A stretch of DNA of 64,000 nucleotides from positions 172,821 through 236,820 of the forward strand of contig NZ_JAJNKE010000003.1 of NCBI RefSeq assembly GCF_021043395.1, in the 5' to 3' direction. The translations under genes and the position numbers were made by a program. This DNA is from Clostridium guangxiense (GTDB taxonomy: Bacteria; Bacillota; Clostridia; Clostridiales; Clostridiaceae). Of this stretch, positions 9,643 through 17,993 are shown piece by piece; the stretch's first letter is position 1, and each line of letters begins with the position of its first letter. The notes beneath the pieces are model-generated. The model ran no database searches. It had not been told where the DNA came from and worked only from the letters and a program-made list of their open reading frames with translations.

Positions 9643-10926
9643 ATGTATATTATTAACTGGGGTGGAGCGATAGTTGGATTAATAATCGCCATAATACTCA
9701 TTTTTAGAAAAATAAATCCTGTGTATTCACTTTTTACAGGGGCAATCATAGGAGCACTTGTTGGAGGAGCAAGCTTATCACAAACAGTTGATGTTATAAT
9801 TGCTGGCACAAACAGTGTAATGGGAGCAGTGGTTCGTGTAATTGCAGCCGGAGTTTTAGCTGGTATTTTGATTGAATCGGGAGCAGCAGAAAAAATTGCT
9901 GAAACCATAGTAGAAAAAATGGGAGAAAAGAAGGTTCTTCTGGCAATTGCACTAGCTAGCATGATAATCACAGCTGTAGGAGTGTTTATACCAGTTACAG
10001 TTATCATAGTTGCGCCAATAGCACTTCCAGTGGCAAGAAAAGTTGGAATAACAAAATCGTCTATACTTTTAGCTATGATAGGTGGAGGTAAGGCAGGAAA
10101 CATAATTTCGCCTAATCCTAATACTATTGCGGTTGCCAAGGGTTTTAATATAGAACTTGCTCAGGTTATGATAGGAGCTTTCATACCTGCTATAATAGGT
10201 CTTATAATTACATATGTAGTTTCAACACTTATTAGCAAAAAAGGAGAACTTATTAAAGAAACCGAAATAGATAAAATAGCTTCAGAGAAAAAGAAAATAA
10301 GCTTTGGAAAGGCAATGGTTGCACCTATAACAGCAGTAATATTGCTAGCATTAAATCCTGTTGGAAGTATGCTTCACATAAAATTTTTAACAGAGCTTAA
10401 AATAGATGCTATGTTTATATTGCCTATTGCAGGACTGATAGGCTTAGCTGCAATGGGACAATTTAATAAAGTAATTGATTATACTACATCAGGCTTAAAT
10501 AGAATGACAGGAACAGTAATGATATTAATTGGAGCAGGAGCAATTGCTGGAGTTATTTCAAAGTCTAATTTAAGTCAGGTAGTTGTTAGTGGAATACATT
10601 CCCTTGGAATATCAGGAATATTTTTAGCGCCAATAGCCGGTATACTTATGGCAGCAGCTACAGCATCCACATCAACAGGAGCAATAGTAGCAACAGGGAC
10701 ATTTGGAAAAGCTATACTTTCCATGGGAATAGCACCTTTAAGCGCAGCGGTTATGATTAATACAGGAGCTGTGGTTATTGATCATCTTCCTCATGGAAAT
10801 TTCTTTCACGCTTCAGCAGATGCGGTAAAAATGAATATCAGTGAACGTATGAAATTAATACCATATGAATCCATAGTGGGAGGTTCCATGGCAATAGCAG
10901 CAGTTGTTATTTATGGATTATTATAA
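9643..10926 (+). CDS. GntP-family permease, probably for glycerate or gluconate
   Basis: A 427-residue integral membrane protein with about 12-14 hydrophobic segments and the GntP family layout. Conserved stretches include AAGVLAGILIESGAAEKIAE, GGGKAGNIISPNPNTIA and the C-terminal ATASTSTGAIVATGTFGKA plus VIDHLPHGNFFHAS. The family imports gluconate, glycerate and related hydroxy acids with protons. The gene is followed after only 24 bases by glycerate kinase and then by a sugar-diacid type regulator, which favours D-glycerate as substrate. The start has an AGGGAGGAAC ribosome site. A cre-like site lies just upstream. Confidence 0.88.
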   Translation: MYIINWGGAIVGLIIAIILIFRKINPVYSLFTGAIIGALVGGASLSQTVDVIIAGTNSVMGAVVRVIAAGVLAGILIESGAAEKIAETIVEKMGEKKVLLAIALASMIITAVGVFIPVTVIIVAPIALPVARKVGITKSSILLAMIGGGKAGNIISPNPNTIAVAKGFNIELAQVMIGAFIPAIIGLIITYVVSTLISKKGELIKETEIDKIASEKKKISFGKAMVAPITAVILLALNPVGSMLHIKFLTELKIDAMFILPIAGLIGLAAMGQFNKVIDYTTSGLNRMTGTVMILIGAGAIAGVISKSNLSQVVVSGIHSLGISGIFLAPIAGILMAAATASTSTGAIVATGTFGKAILSMGIAPLSAAVMINTGAVVIDHLPHGNFFHASADAVKMNISERMKLIPYESIVGGSMAIAAVVIYGLL

Positions 10927-10950
10927 TAACTTATGTTAGGAGAATGTCTT

Positions 10951-12093
10951 ATGAAAAATTTTACGATTGTATTGGCACCAGATTCTTTTAAAGAGAGTAT
11001 GACTGCAAAAGAAGTTTGTATGGCAATGGAAAAAGGAATAAAGAAAATTAACAATAAAATTAACTGTATACATGTTCCAATGGCTGATGGAGGAGAAGGA
11101 ACAATGCAGTCTCTTATTGATGCTACAAATGGAAAAATATACTCCATAAAGGTTGTTGGACCACTTTTAAACGAAATAGAGGCACAATATGGCATTTTAG
11201 GCGATGGAGAAGTTGGAGTAATTGAAATGGCAAGTGCTAGTGGAATTCATCTGGTTCCAAAAGAAAAAAGAAATCCATTAACTACTACTACATATGGTAC
11301 AGGTCAGCTTATTAAAGCTTGTCTTGATAAAGGCGTAAAAAAAATACTTATAGGTATAGGAGGAAGTTCAACCAATGATGGTGGAGCTGGTGCTATAAGT
11401 GCTCTTGGAGCAAAATTTTTAGATGAAGAAGGAAAAAAAATAGGTTTTGGCGGTGGTGAACTAGGCAAACTAAAAACAATAGATTTGTCCAACTTTGATA
11501 AGAGATTAAAAAGTGTAGAAATTGAAGTTGCCTGTGATGTAAACAATCCACTTTGTGGTGAAAATGGAGCCTCGAATATATTTGGACCACAAAAGGGTGC
11601 AACAAAAGAAATGATTGAAATATTAGATAAAAACTTAAAGCATTATGCAGAGATAATAAAAGAGCAGTGTAAGAATGATATTATTAATATACCAGGAGCA
11701 GGAGCTGCAGGTGGATTAGGAGCAGGACTTTTAGCCTTTTTAGATGGAAAACTTAAAAAGGGAATTGAACTAGTTATAGAATATTCAGGCTTAGAGGATA
11801 AGATAAAGCTTTGCGATGTTGTTTTTACAGGAGAAGGAAGTATAGATTATCAAACTAAATTTGGAAAAACTCCAATTGGTGTAGCAGGAGTTGCTAAAAA
11901 ATATGGCAAACCTGTAATTGCCCTTGCAGGAAGAGTTGGAGATAATATTGATGATTTATATGAAAATGGTATAGATTCAATATTTGGAATAATGAGAGGA
12001 GCTGCTTCTATTGAAGATGCCCTTAAAAATGGAAAAGAGAATGTTGAAAAAGCTTCTGAAAATGTAATAAGATTAATAAACTTAAATATATAG
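10951..12093 (+). CDS. glxK: Glycerate kinase (GlxK/GarK family)
   Basis: A 380-residue kinase of the glycerate kinase type 1 family. Typical segments are VLAPDSFKESMTAKEV at the N-terminus, MADGGEGTMQSL, IGIGGSSTNDGGAGA and the C-terminal FTGEGSIDYQTKFGK. It phosphorylates D-glycerate with ATP to 2- or 3-phosphoglycerate (2-phosphoglycerate for most enzymes of this family), feeding lower glycolysis. The ATG at 10951 is eight bases after TTAGGAGA; an in-frame upstream ATG at 10933 lacks a ribosome site. It is translationally close to the permease and surely in the same operon. A terminator hairpin follows at 12112. Confidence 0.93.
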   Translation: MKNFTIVLAPDSFKESMTAKEVCMAMEKGIKKINNKINCIHVPMADGGEGTMQSLIDATNGKIYSIKVVGPLLNEIEAQYGILGDGEVGVIEMASASGIHLVPKEKRNPLTTTTYGTGQLIKACLDKGVKKILIGIGGSSTNDGGAGAISALGAKFLDEEGKKIGFGGGELGKLKTIDLSNFDKRLKSVEIEVACDVNNPLCGENGASNIFGPQKGATKEMIEILDKNLKHYAEIIKEQCKNDIINIPGAGAAGGLGAGLLAFLDGKLKKGIELVIEYSGLEDKIKLCDVVFTGEGSIDYQTKFGKTPIGVAGVAKKYGKPVIALAGRVGDNIDDLYENGIDSIFGIMRGAASIEDALKNGKENVEKASENVIRLINLNI

Positions 12094-12111
12094 CTTTTAT
12101 AAAACTAACTT

Positions 12112-12150
12112 AAAATTCAAGCAGAATTAATTCTGTTTGGATTTTATTTT
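12112..12150 (+). terminator. Terminator after glycerate kinase
   Basis: AAAATTCAAGCAGAAT pairs with ATTCTGTTTGGATTTT with minimal loop, followed by ATTTT. It ends the permease-kinase operon before the regulator gene. Confidence 0.7.
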
Positions 12151-12244
12151 CATATGCGAAAATTACAACTTTACATAATTTTATTATTGCTATATAGTGA
12201 ATTTAAGTTAGCTGTGGGGATTTATATAAGAAATAGGTGATAAA

Positions 12245-13279
12245 ATGAAGTTATCAAAGACTATTGCTCAAAATATTGTAAAGGAAATGATGAGCGTAGT
12301 TCCTTACAATATAAATGTCATGAATGAAAATGGCATAATAGTAGGAAGTGGAGATTTAAGCCGTATTGGAGATATTCATGAGGGAGCTGTAGAAGCAATT
12401 AGAAAAAAATCTTTAAATGTAATATATGATGAAAATGAATCTGTTAAACCTGGTGTAAACGAACCTATTATAATAGATGGTAAGGTAATTGGAGTAATAG
12501 GCATAACTGGCTATTCTGATGAAGTGAAAAAATTTATAAAACTGGTAAGAGTAACAGCAGTGCTTTTAATTGAACAGGCTGAAGCAAATAAAGAAATTCA
12601 AGATAGAAGACTTGGAAAAGAAAGATTTTATCATGAACTAGCGCATAGAAAGACAGCTTATGATGAAAAATTTTGTAAAATAGCTAGAGATTATGGCTTT
12701 GATATTTCAAAAGACTATAGAGCGATTCTTGTTTATGGGGATATCAGTTCAAAAGAAATAATAAGCTTGTGTAAAAAGCATACCTATAATTGTGATTTGG
12801 ATAATAATAAAATAGTATTTTTTGTTTGTGAAGAATATAAATATCAATTACTCATTAATGATTTAAAGCAATGTAAGGATATAGAAAAAATAAGTATAGG
12901 TGAAAAAGAAAATATTGCAGCTATTTCCCTTGAAAATTCCGAGAAAGCTATTGATATGGGAATAAAAATTAAACCGGAATCGAAGATATATCAATATGAA
13001 AACTTAAAATTTGTTATAAACTTATCTTGTGAGAATAAAAGTGATACTACTTCTTTATTTTCTAACATAGATAAGTCAGAATATAAGCTTGAACTTATTC
13101 AAACGCTGCAAACATACATAGAAGAAAATGGCCAAATAAATGATGTTGCTAAAAGACTCAATATTCATAGAAACACTTTAAATTACAGACTTGAAAGAAT
13201 TAAAAAGCTTACAGGAAAGGATCCTAAAAATTTGATGCAGCTTTTTGAGCTTTTTTGCGGACTTATGTGGAAAGAATAA
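12245..13279 (+). CDS. CdaR-family sugar-diacid/glycerate transcriptional regulator
   Basis: A 344-residue cytoplasmic regulator. Residues about 1-130 form the diacid-recognition domain (VVPYNINVMNENGIIVGSGD, RIGDIHEGA, GVIGITGY), the middle is a GGDEF-like remnant region, and the C-terminus carries the PucR/CdaR helix-turn-helix: NDVAKRLNIHRNTLNYRLER followed by IKKLTGKDPKN. Family members sense glycerate or glucarate and activate uptake and kinase genes, which is the content here on both sides. The ATG start follows AATAGGTGAT. It is separated from glxK by a terminator, and so probably has its own promoter near 12190-12210. Confidence 0.88.
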   Translation: MKLSKTIAQNIVKEMMSVVPYNINVMNENGIIVGSGDLSRIGDIHEGAVEAIRKKSLNVIYDENESVKPGVNEPIIIDGKVIGVIGITGYSDEVKKFIKLVRVTAVLLIEQAEANKEIQDRRLGKERFYHELAHRKTAYDEKFCKIARDYGFDISKDYRAILVYGDISSKEIISLCKKHTYNCDLDNNKIVFFVCEEYKYQLLINDLKQCKDIEKISIGEKENIAAISLENSEKAIDMGIKIKPESKIYQYENLKFVINLSCENKSDTTSLFSNIDKSEYKLELIQTLQTYIEENGQINDVAKRLNIHRNTLNYRLERIKKLTGKDPKNLMQLFELFCGLMWKE

Positions 13280-13354
13280 AAGCATATGAAAATATGTTAA
13301 AATAATGTATAATATAATAATAAATTGATAGTTAAAGAATAGAAGGTGATTTGA

Positions 13355-14344
13355 CTGAAAACGCTAATACTTAGCAATAGAAAGCGTGTAGAAAAGTATC
13401 TTGAATATTGCAGCGTACCAAAGGATATGGAGTTTATATTTGAGGATATATCTTCTAGTGACGATGAAATACTTTCTAAAGCGAAGGATGCAGATTTTAT
13501 TTTGGCAGATGCAATTAAGGAAGTAAGTGGATATTTAATAAATAATATGCCTAATTTAAAGCTTATTCATTCTGAAGGTGTAGCATTTAATAGAATTGAC
13601 ATTGAAACTGCAAAAAAATTAAACATTTACGTTTGCAACAACAGGGGAGCAAATGCAGGAGCAGTGGCAGAACACACAATATTTTTTATGTTAGCTCTAC
13701 TCAGAAATGCTTTAGAAGGAGATTCTAAAGTAAGAGCAGGAGAGCAAATACAAACAAAGGAACGCATGATGCTTTCTGGAATTAAGGAACTAGCAGACTG
13801 CACTGTTGGGCTCATTGGCTTTGGCGCAATTGCTAAGGAGACTGCTAAACGCCTTATAAGCTTTGGCACAAAGACTTATTATTATAGCAGAACAAAAGCT
13901 GCAACTGAAGTGGAAAAAGAATATAACGTTCAGTATAAAAAATTAGGTGACCTTGTAAAAGAATGCGATATAATTAGTTTGCATGTTCCAGTAACAGAGG
14001 AAACAACTAATATGGTAGATAAAACATTTTTAAAAAACATGAAAAAATCAGCCCTTTTGATTAACACAGCAAGAGGAGAAATAGTTGATGGACAGGCACT
14101 AAAGACTGCACTAATAAATGGTGAAATAGCAGGAGCAGGTCTTGATACTTTATCTCCTGAACCGGTAAAACTGGATAATCCTTTACTGTATCTTCCGGAA
14201 GGGGTAAAGTATAAGGTTATATTTACACCGCATATCGCAGGAACCACCGATGGAGCTTTTCGTAAAATGCATCAAGGTGTGTGGACAAATATTACAAGGG
14301 TCGTAAATGGTGAGAAACCAATTAATATTGTAAACAGATTATAA
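13355..14344 (+). CDS. D-isomer-specific 2-hydroxyacid dehydrogenase, probable CTG start
   Basis: A 329-residue NAD-dependent dehydrogenase of the phosphoglycerate/hydroxypyruvate-reductase group. The Rossmann motif is GLIGFGAIAKETAKRL. The active-site residues are R in NTARGEIVDG, E in LSPEP and H in FTPHIAGTT. The first beta strand is encoded by KTLILSNRKRVEKYL, which begins at CTG 13355, six bases after AGGTG and immediately after an in-frame TGA at 13352. The next in-frame ATG (13427) would delete that strand and has no properly spaced ribosome site, so CTG is the most likely start. With the neighbouring kinase and aminotransferase it probably interconverts hydroxypyruvate and D-glycerate. 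Confidence 0.85.
   Translation: MKTLILSNRKRVEKYLEYCSVPKDMEFIFEDISSSDDEILSKAKDADFILADAIKEVSGYLINNMPNLKLIHSEGVAFNRIDIETAKKLNIYVCNNRGANAGAVAEHTIFFMLALLRNALEGDSKVRAGEQIQTKERMMLSGIKELADCTVGLIGFGAIAKETAKRLISFGTKTYYYSRTKAATEVEKEYNVQYKKLGDLVKECDIISLHVPVTEETTNMVDKTFLKNMKKSALLINTARGEIVDGQALKTALINGEIAGAGLDTLSPEPVKLDNPLLYLPEGVKYKVIFTPHIAGTTDGAFRKMHQGVWTNITRVVNGEKPINIVNRL
13356..13369 (+). promoter_or_regulatory. cre-like site overlapping the dehydrogenase start
   Basis: TGAAAACGCTAATA matches 13 of 14 positions of the cre consensus TGWAANCGNTNWCA and lies over the first codons of the dehydrogenase gene. Intragenic cre sites at the 5' end act as roadblocks in other Gram-positives. This is inference only, and coding constraint may explain the match. 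Confidence 0.4.
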
Positions 14345-14365
14345 AATTTTAGGAGGAATTAATTT

Positions 14366-15553
14366 ATGATATCACAAGAAATGTATGAACTAGGAAGTAA
14401 GCGCTCCGTAATAAGAGAGATTTTTGAATTTGGCAAAAAAAGAGCAGCTGAAGTTGGAGCAGAAAATGTATATGATTTTAGCATTGGAAACCCAAATGTT
14501 CCTGCACCAGAATCCGTAAAAAAAGCTATTATTGAAATTTTAGAAAATGAAGATCCTGTAGCTGTGCATGGATATACAAGTGCGCCGGGGGATTTTAATG
14601 TAAGAAAATCAATAGCAGATTCCATTAACAGAAGATTTGGAACAAAATTTGCTGCTAGTAATTTATATATGACTTTAGGTGCAGCTGCATCCATAAACAC
14701 ATGCTTTAAGGCATTAGCAAATGCTGGAGATGAATTTATAACCTTTGCACCATATTTTCCAGAGTATAAATGCTTTGTAGAAGCTGCTGGCGCTAAACTT
14801 ATAGTAGTTCCTGCTCAAATTGAAAACTTTCAAATAGACTTTAATGAGTTTGAAAAAAGAATGAATGAAAATACAAAAGCAATTATTGTAAATACTCCAA
14901 ATAACCCTTCTGGAATAGTATACACAGAAGAAACTATTGTAAAGCTTACTGAATTGCTTAAAGCTAAGTCAAAAGAATATGGACATACAATATACTTAAT
15001 TTCAGATGAACCTTATCGTGAAATAGCATATGATGATGTAAAGGTTCCATACTTAACAAAATACTATGATAACACCTTTGTATGCTATTCCTATAGTAAA
15101 TCTTTGTCACTTCCAGGTGAAAGAATAGGTTACATAGTTGTACCAGATGAAATGGAAGAAGCCTCTAAGGTATATGCTGCTGTTTGCGGAGCTGCAAGAG
15201 CTTTAGGTTATGTATGTGCTGGAAGCTTATTTCAAAAAGTAGTAGCAAAGTGTGCAGCTGATACATCAGATATTTCAATTTACAAGAAAAATAGAGATTT
15301 ATTATATGATGGTTTAGTAAAGCTAGGATATAAATGTGTAAAACCACAAGGAGCTTTTTATTTATTCCCTCAGTCCTTAGAAAAAGATGCATATGCTTTT
15401 TGTGAAAAGGCAAAAAAATATAATCTTCTTTTAGTTCCTGGAGATGATTTTGGATGCCCAGGTCATGTACGTATTTCTTACTGCGTAACTACAGAACAAA
15501 TAATAAATTCATTACCTGCTTTTGAAAAGTTAGCTAAAGAATATATAAAATAA
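14366..15553 (+). CDS. PLP-dependent aminotransferase, class I/II (aspartate aminotransferase-like)
   Basis: A 395-residue fold-type I aminotransferase. Substrate and cofactor features are YDFSIGNPNVPAPESV, the PLP-stacking region LGAAASINTCFKAL, NTPNNPSG with the cofactor-binding Asn, DEPYREIAYD, the lysine of SYSKSLSLPGERIGY that forms the Schiff base, and the C-terminal arginine of GHVRISYC. It lies 21 bases after the dehydrogenase and 26 before the aldo-keto reductase, each with its own AGGAGG site, so all three form an operon. In this context it may aminate hydroxypyruvate or pyruvate to serine or alanine; true specificity cannot be read from sequence. Confidence 0.87.
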   Translation: MISQEMYELGSKRSVIREIFEFGKKRAAEVGAENVYDFSIGNPNVPAPESVKKAIIEILENEDPVAVHGYTSAPGDFNVRKSIADSINRRFGTKFAASNLYMTLGAAASINTCFKALANAGDEFITFAPYFPEYKCFVEAAGAKLIVVPAQIENFQIDFNEFEKRMNENTKAIIVNTPNNPSGIVYTEETIVKLTELLKAKSKEYGHTIYLISDEPYREIAYDDVKVPYLTKYYDNTFVCYSYSKSLSLPGERIGYIVVPDEMEEASKVYAAVCGAARALGYVCAGSLFQKVVAKCAADTSDISIYKKNRDLLYDGLVKLGYKCVKPQGAFYLFPQSLEKDAYAFCEKAKKYNLLLVPGDDFGCPGHVRISYCVTTEQIINSLPAFEKLAKEYIK

Positions 15554-15579
15554 TTAAAATTTAAGGAGGTAAGGGTAAA

Positions 15580-16587
15580 ATGCAGACAGTAACATTAGGA
15601 AAGACAGGACTAGTTGTGAGTAAAAATGGATTTGGAGCACTTCCTGTTCAGCGTGTTCAAAAGAAGGAAGCTGTTTATTTATTACAAAAAGCATTTTACA
15701 ATGGAATCAACTATTTTGATACGGCTAGGCTATATTCAGATAGTGAAGAGAAGCTTGGGGCTGCTTTTTCTTACATAAGAGAAAAAATTATTATAAGTAC
15801 AAAAACGGGAGCAAAGAATGCAGATGATTTTTGGAAGGATTTAGAGCAAAGTCTTAAAAATCTTCAAACGGACTACATTGATATTTATCAATTTCATAAC
15901 CCTGATTTTTGTCCAAAACCAGGAGATAAAACTGGTCTTTATGATGCAATGCTGGAGGCAAAAAAGCAGGGGAAAATACGTTTTATCGGAATAACAAATC
16001 ACAAATTTACAGTGTCTAGAGAAGCAATAGAATCAAATTTATATGATACTCTTCAGTTTCCATTTTCTTATCTTGCAAGTTCAGCAGATGTAGAGCTTGT
16101 AAAGGCATGTAAGGATAGTAATATGGGCTTTATTGCAATGAAAGCCCTATCTGGAGGTCTCATTACAAATTCAGCTATGGCTTATGCATATCTTGCACAA
16201 TATGATAATGTTGCTCCAATTTGGGGAATACAAAGAGAAAGAGAATTAGACGAATTTTTATCTTATAACGAGAATCCACCAGTTTTAACGGAGGAAATGA
16301 AGAAAAATATTGAACATGACAGAAAAGAATTATCAGGTGACTTTTGCCGAGGTTGTGGTTACTGCATGCCTTGTCCTTCTGGAATTGAAATTAACAACTG
16401 TGCAAGAATGAGCCTCCTTCTTCGCCGTGCACCAGCTAAAGATTATTTATCAGCAGCTTGGCAGGAGAAGATGAAAAAAATAGAAAATTGCCTTCACTGC
16501 AATAAATGTGCAAGCAAATGTCCATATGGACTTAATACTCCAGAACTACTTAGAAAGAATTATGAGGATTATAAGACTTTTTTATAA
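15580..16587 (+). CDS. Aldo-keto reductase with C-terminal 4Fe-4S ferredoxin domain
   Basis: A 335-residue fusion. The N-terminal TIM-barrel AKR domain shows the catalytic Asp and Tyr in NYFDTARLYSDSEEK, the Lys in IISTKTGAK and the His in IYQFHNPDF. The last 80 residues carry two cysteine clusters, CRGCGYCMPCPSGI and CLHCNKCASKCPYG, fitting one or two iron-sulfur clusters. This architecture is common in anaerobic Firmicutes and may link carbonyl reduction to ferredoxin. It is the last gene of the dehydrogenase-aminotransferase operon and ends at a bidirectional terminator. The substrate is unknown. Confidence 0.88.
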   Translation: MQTVTLGKTGLVVSKNGFGALPVQRVQKKEAVYLLQKAFYNGINYFDTARLYSDSEEKLGAAFSYIREKIIISTKTGAKNADDFWKDLEQSLKNLQTDYIDIYQFHNPDFCPKPGDKTGLYDAMLEAKKQGKIRFIGITNHKFTVSREAIESNLYDTLQFPFSYLASSADVELVKACKDSNMGFIAMKALSGGLITNSAMAYAYLAQYDNVAPIWGIQRERELDEFLSYNENPPVLTEEMKKNIEHDRKELSGDFCRGCGYCMPCPSGIEINNCARMSLLLRRAPAKDYLSAAWQEKMKKIENCLHCNKCASKCPYGLNTPELLRKNYEDYKTFL

Positions 16588-16630
16588 TGCCTTGTATTAA
16601 AAATGTAAGTATTCATTTAAAATAAAGCAT

Positions 16631-16668
16631 AAAAAATACTAGCGGCTTCAGTGCTGCTAGTATTTTTG
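16631..16668. terminator. Bidirectional terminator between convergent genes
   Basis: AAAATACTAGC pairs perfectly with GCTAGTATTTT around a short GC-containing loop. A-tract and T-tract flank the stem, so it can serve both the aldo-keto reductase gene and the convergent membrane-protein gene. Confidence 0.85.
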
Positions 16669-16675
16669 CAAAGCA

Positions 16676-17371
16676 TTATCTTTTTTTTCCAAACAACCTT
16701 AAAAGGTATAAAAATAGGTTTATAAAATCAAGATATAGTGTAAGTGCACCAAGAATACTTACTTTTGAAGTATAATCAGCATCTAAAGAGTAGTTTAAAG
16801 ATACAGCCATTCTTTTTATTTTTTGAGTATCATAGGCAGTAAGTGCCACAAAAATTATAACGCCTATAAAGGATATCATCATAGTGAAAGTGTCGTTAAC
16901 TATAAAAATGTTCACAATGGAAGCAATAATTAAACCTATAAGTGCCATAAAGCATAAATTACCTATACTTGAAAGATCTCTTTTAGTAACATATCCATAA
17001 GCACACATAACTCCGAAAGTTCCAGCAGTTGTTAGAAATACACTTGCAATTGAACCTAAGCTATAAGCAAGGAATATCCAAGAAAACGTAATTCCATTTA
17101 ATATTGAATATATAGCAAACACTAAAAGTGCAGTTTGTGAGGTCATTTTGTGTATTCTTCCAGATAAATATGCTACAATAAGAACTTCAGCTATAGCTAA
17201 AACGAAGAAAGATGATCTATTGCTAAATAAAGCTTCCATTAAAGATGGAGAAATTGATATAGAAAATGCAACTGCAGCTGTAGTTAAAAGTGCTAGTGCC
17301 ATCCACATGTAAACCTGGCGTATGAAGCTGCGTTCGCGCTGCTCATCTTCATTTAATTTTAAATATTCCAT
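16676..17371 (-). CDS. Bax1-I / YccA (UPF0005) family membrane protein
   Basis: A 231-residue protein with seven hydrophobic segments and the family features FIRQVYMWMALALLTTAAVAF near the N-terminus, NGITFSWIFLAYSLGSIASVF in the middle and the C-terminal LTAYDTQKIKRMA plus GALTLYLDFINLFLYLLRL. Bacterial members (YetJ, YccA) are cytoplasmic-membrane proteins implicated in calcium leak and modulation of FtsH. A GTG nine bases upstream is in frame but sits within the AGGAGGTG ribosome site (17378-17385); ATG at 17371 with a six-base spacer is the right start. It is monocistronic. Confidence 0.88.
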   Translation of the reverse strand: MEYLKLNEDEQRERSFIRQVYMWMALALLTTAAVAFSISISPSLMEALFSNRSSFFVLAIAEVLIVAYLSGRIHKMTSQTALLVFAIYSILNGITFSWIFLAYSLGSIASVFLTTAGTFGVMCAYGYVTKRDLSSIGNLCFMALIGLIIASIVNIFIVNDTFTMMISFIGVIIFVALTAYDTQKIKRMAVSLNYSLDADYTSKVSILGALTLYLDFINLFLYLLRLFGKKR

Positions 17372-17573
17372 AAAAAACACCTCCTAAATTGTTTTATGTT
17401 TATATATTTTATCATAGTGAATTAAATATGACAAAGCGATTTTATAAAAGTTCATATTTAATTAAAAATTAGTATAAATGTATTTATATTTTATGCAATA
17501 ATTATATGATAAATACTGTATGAAAAATGTTATAATATATAAAACATAAGTTTAATATTTTGGGGTGAATTTT

Positions 17574-17846
17574 ATGGAAAGATATTTAGTAAAAGTATGT
17601 GGAAGAGTTCAAGGAGTAGGTTTTAGATATTTTGCTCAATATACAGCAGCTCCTTATGATTTAACAGGGTATGTAGAAAATTGCGATGACGGAACAGTTA
17701 GAATGGAAGTTCAAGGAAAAGAGTCTGGCATTAATGAGTTTCTAGCAAAAATAAGAAGAGGAAATACTTTTGTTAGAGTAGATGATATGGTTACTAAAAA
17801 AATTGATGTTGACCCTGGGGAGAAAAGATTTAGAGTTAAATATTAA
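17574..17846 (+). CDS. acyP: Acylphosphatase
   Basis: A 90-residue alpha/beta-sandwich enzyme that hydrolyses acyl phosphates such as acetyl phosphate. The phosphate-binding cradle GRVQGVGFRYF includes catalytic R18, and catalytic N36 is in GYVENCDDGTVRMEVQG. The length is canonical. ATG 17574 follows TTTGGGGTGAAT; an earlier in-frame codon at 17565 lies inside that ribosome site. A TATAAT-like box at 17530-17535 may serve as promoter. It is monocistronic and probably housekeeping. Confidence 0.93.
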   Translation: MERYLVKVCGRVQGVGFRYFAQYTAAPYDLTGYVENCDDGTVRMEVQGKESGINEFLAKIRRGNTFVRVDDMVTKKIDVDPGEKRFRVKY

Positions 17847-17993
17847 ATTGCTAATACATATGATTGTTTTTGAGAATTTGTATGAATGTTTGTATGAAAA
17901 GATATTGAATAATATTAACAAATAACGTGGATTAATTGAAAAATGATATCATATAAATACTATAGTAGTAATTGTAAAAGAAGAATGTAAAAT

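Noticed and set aside
9612-10139. Long open frame on the reverse strand inside the GntP permease gene
   Set aside because: It mirrors the permease codons, has no ribosome site and its sequence is low-complexity hydrophobic; it is a shadow.
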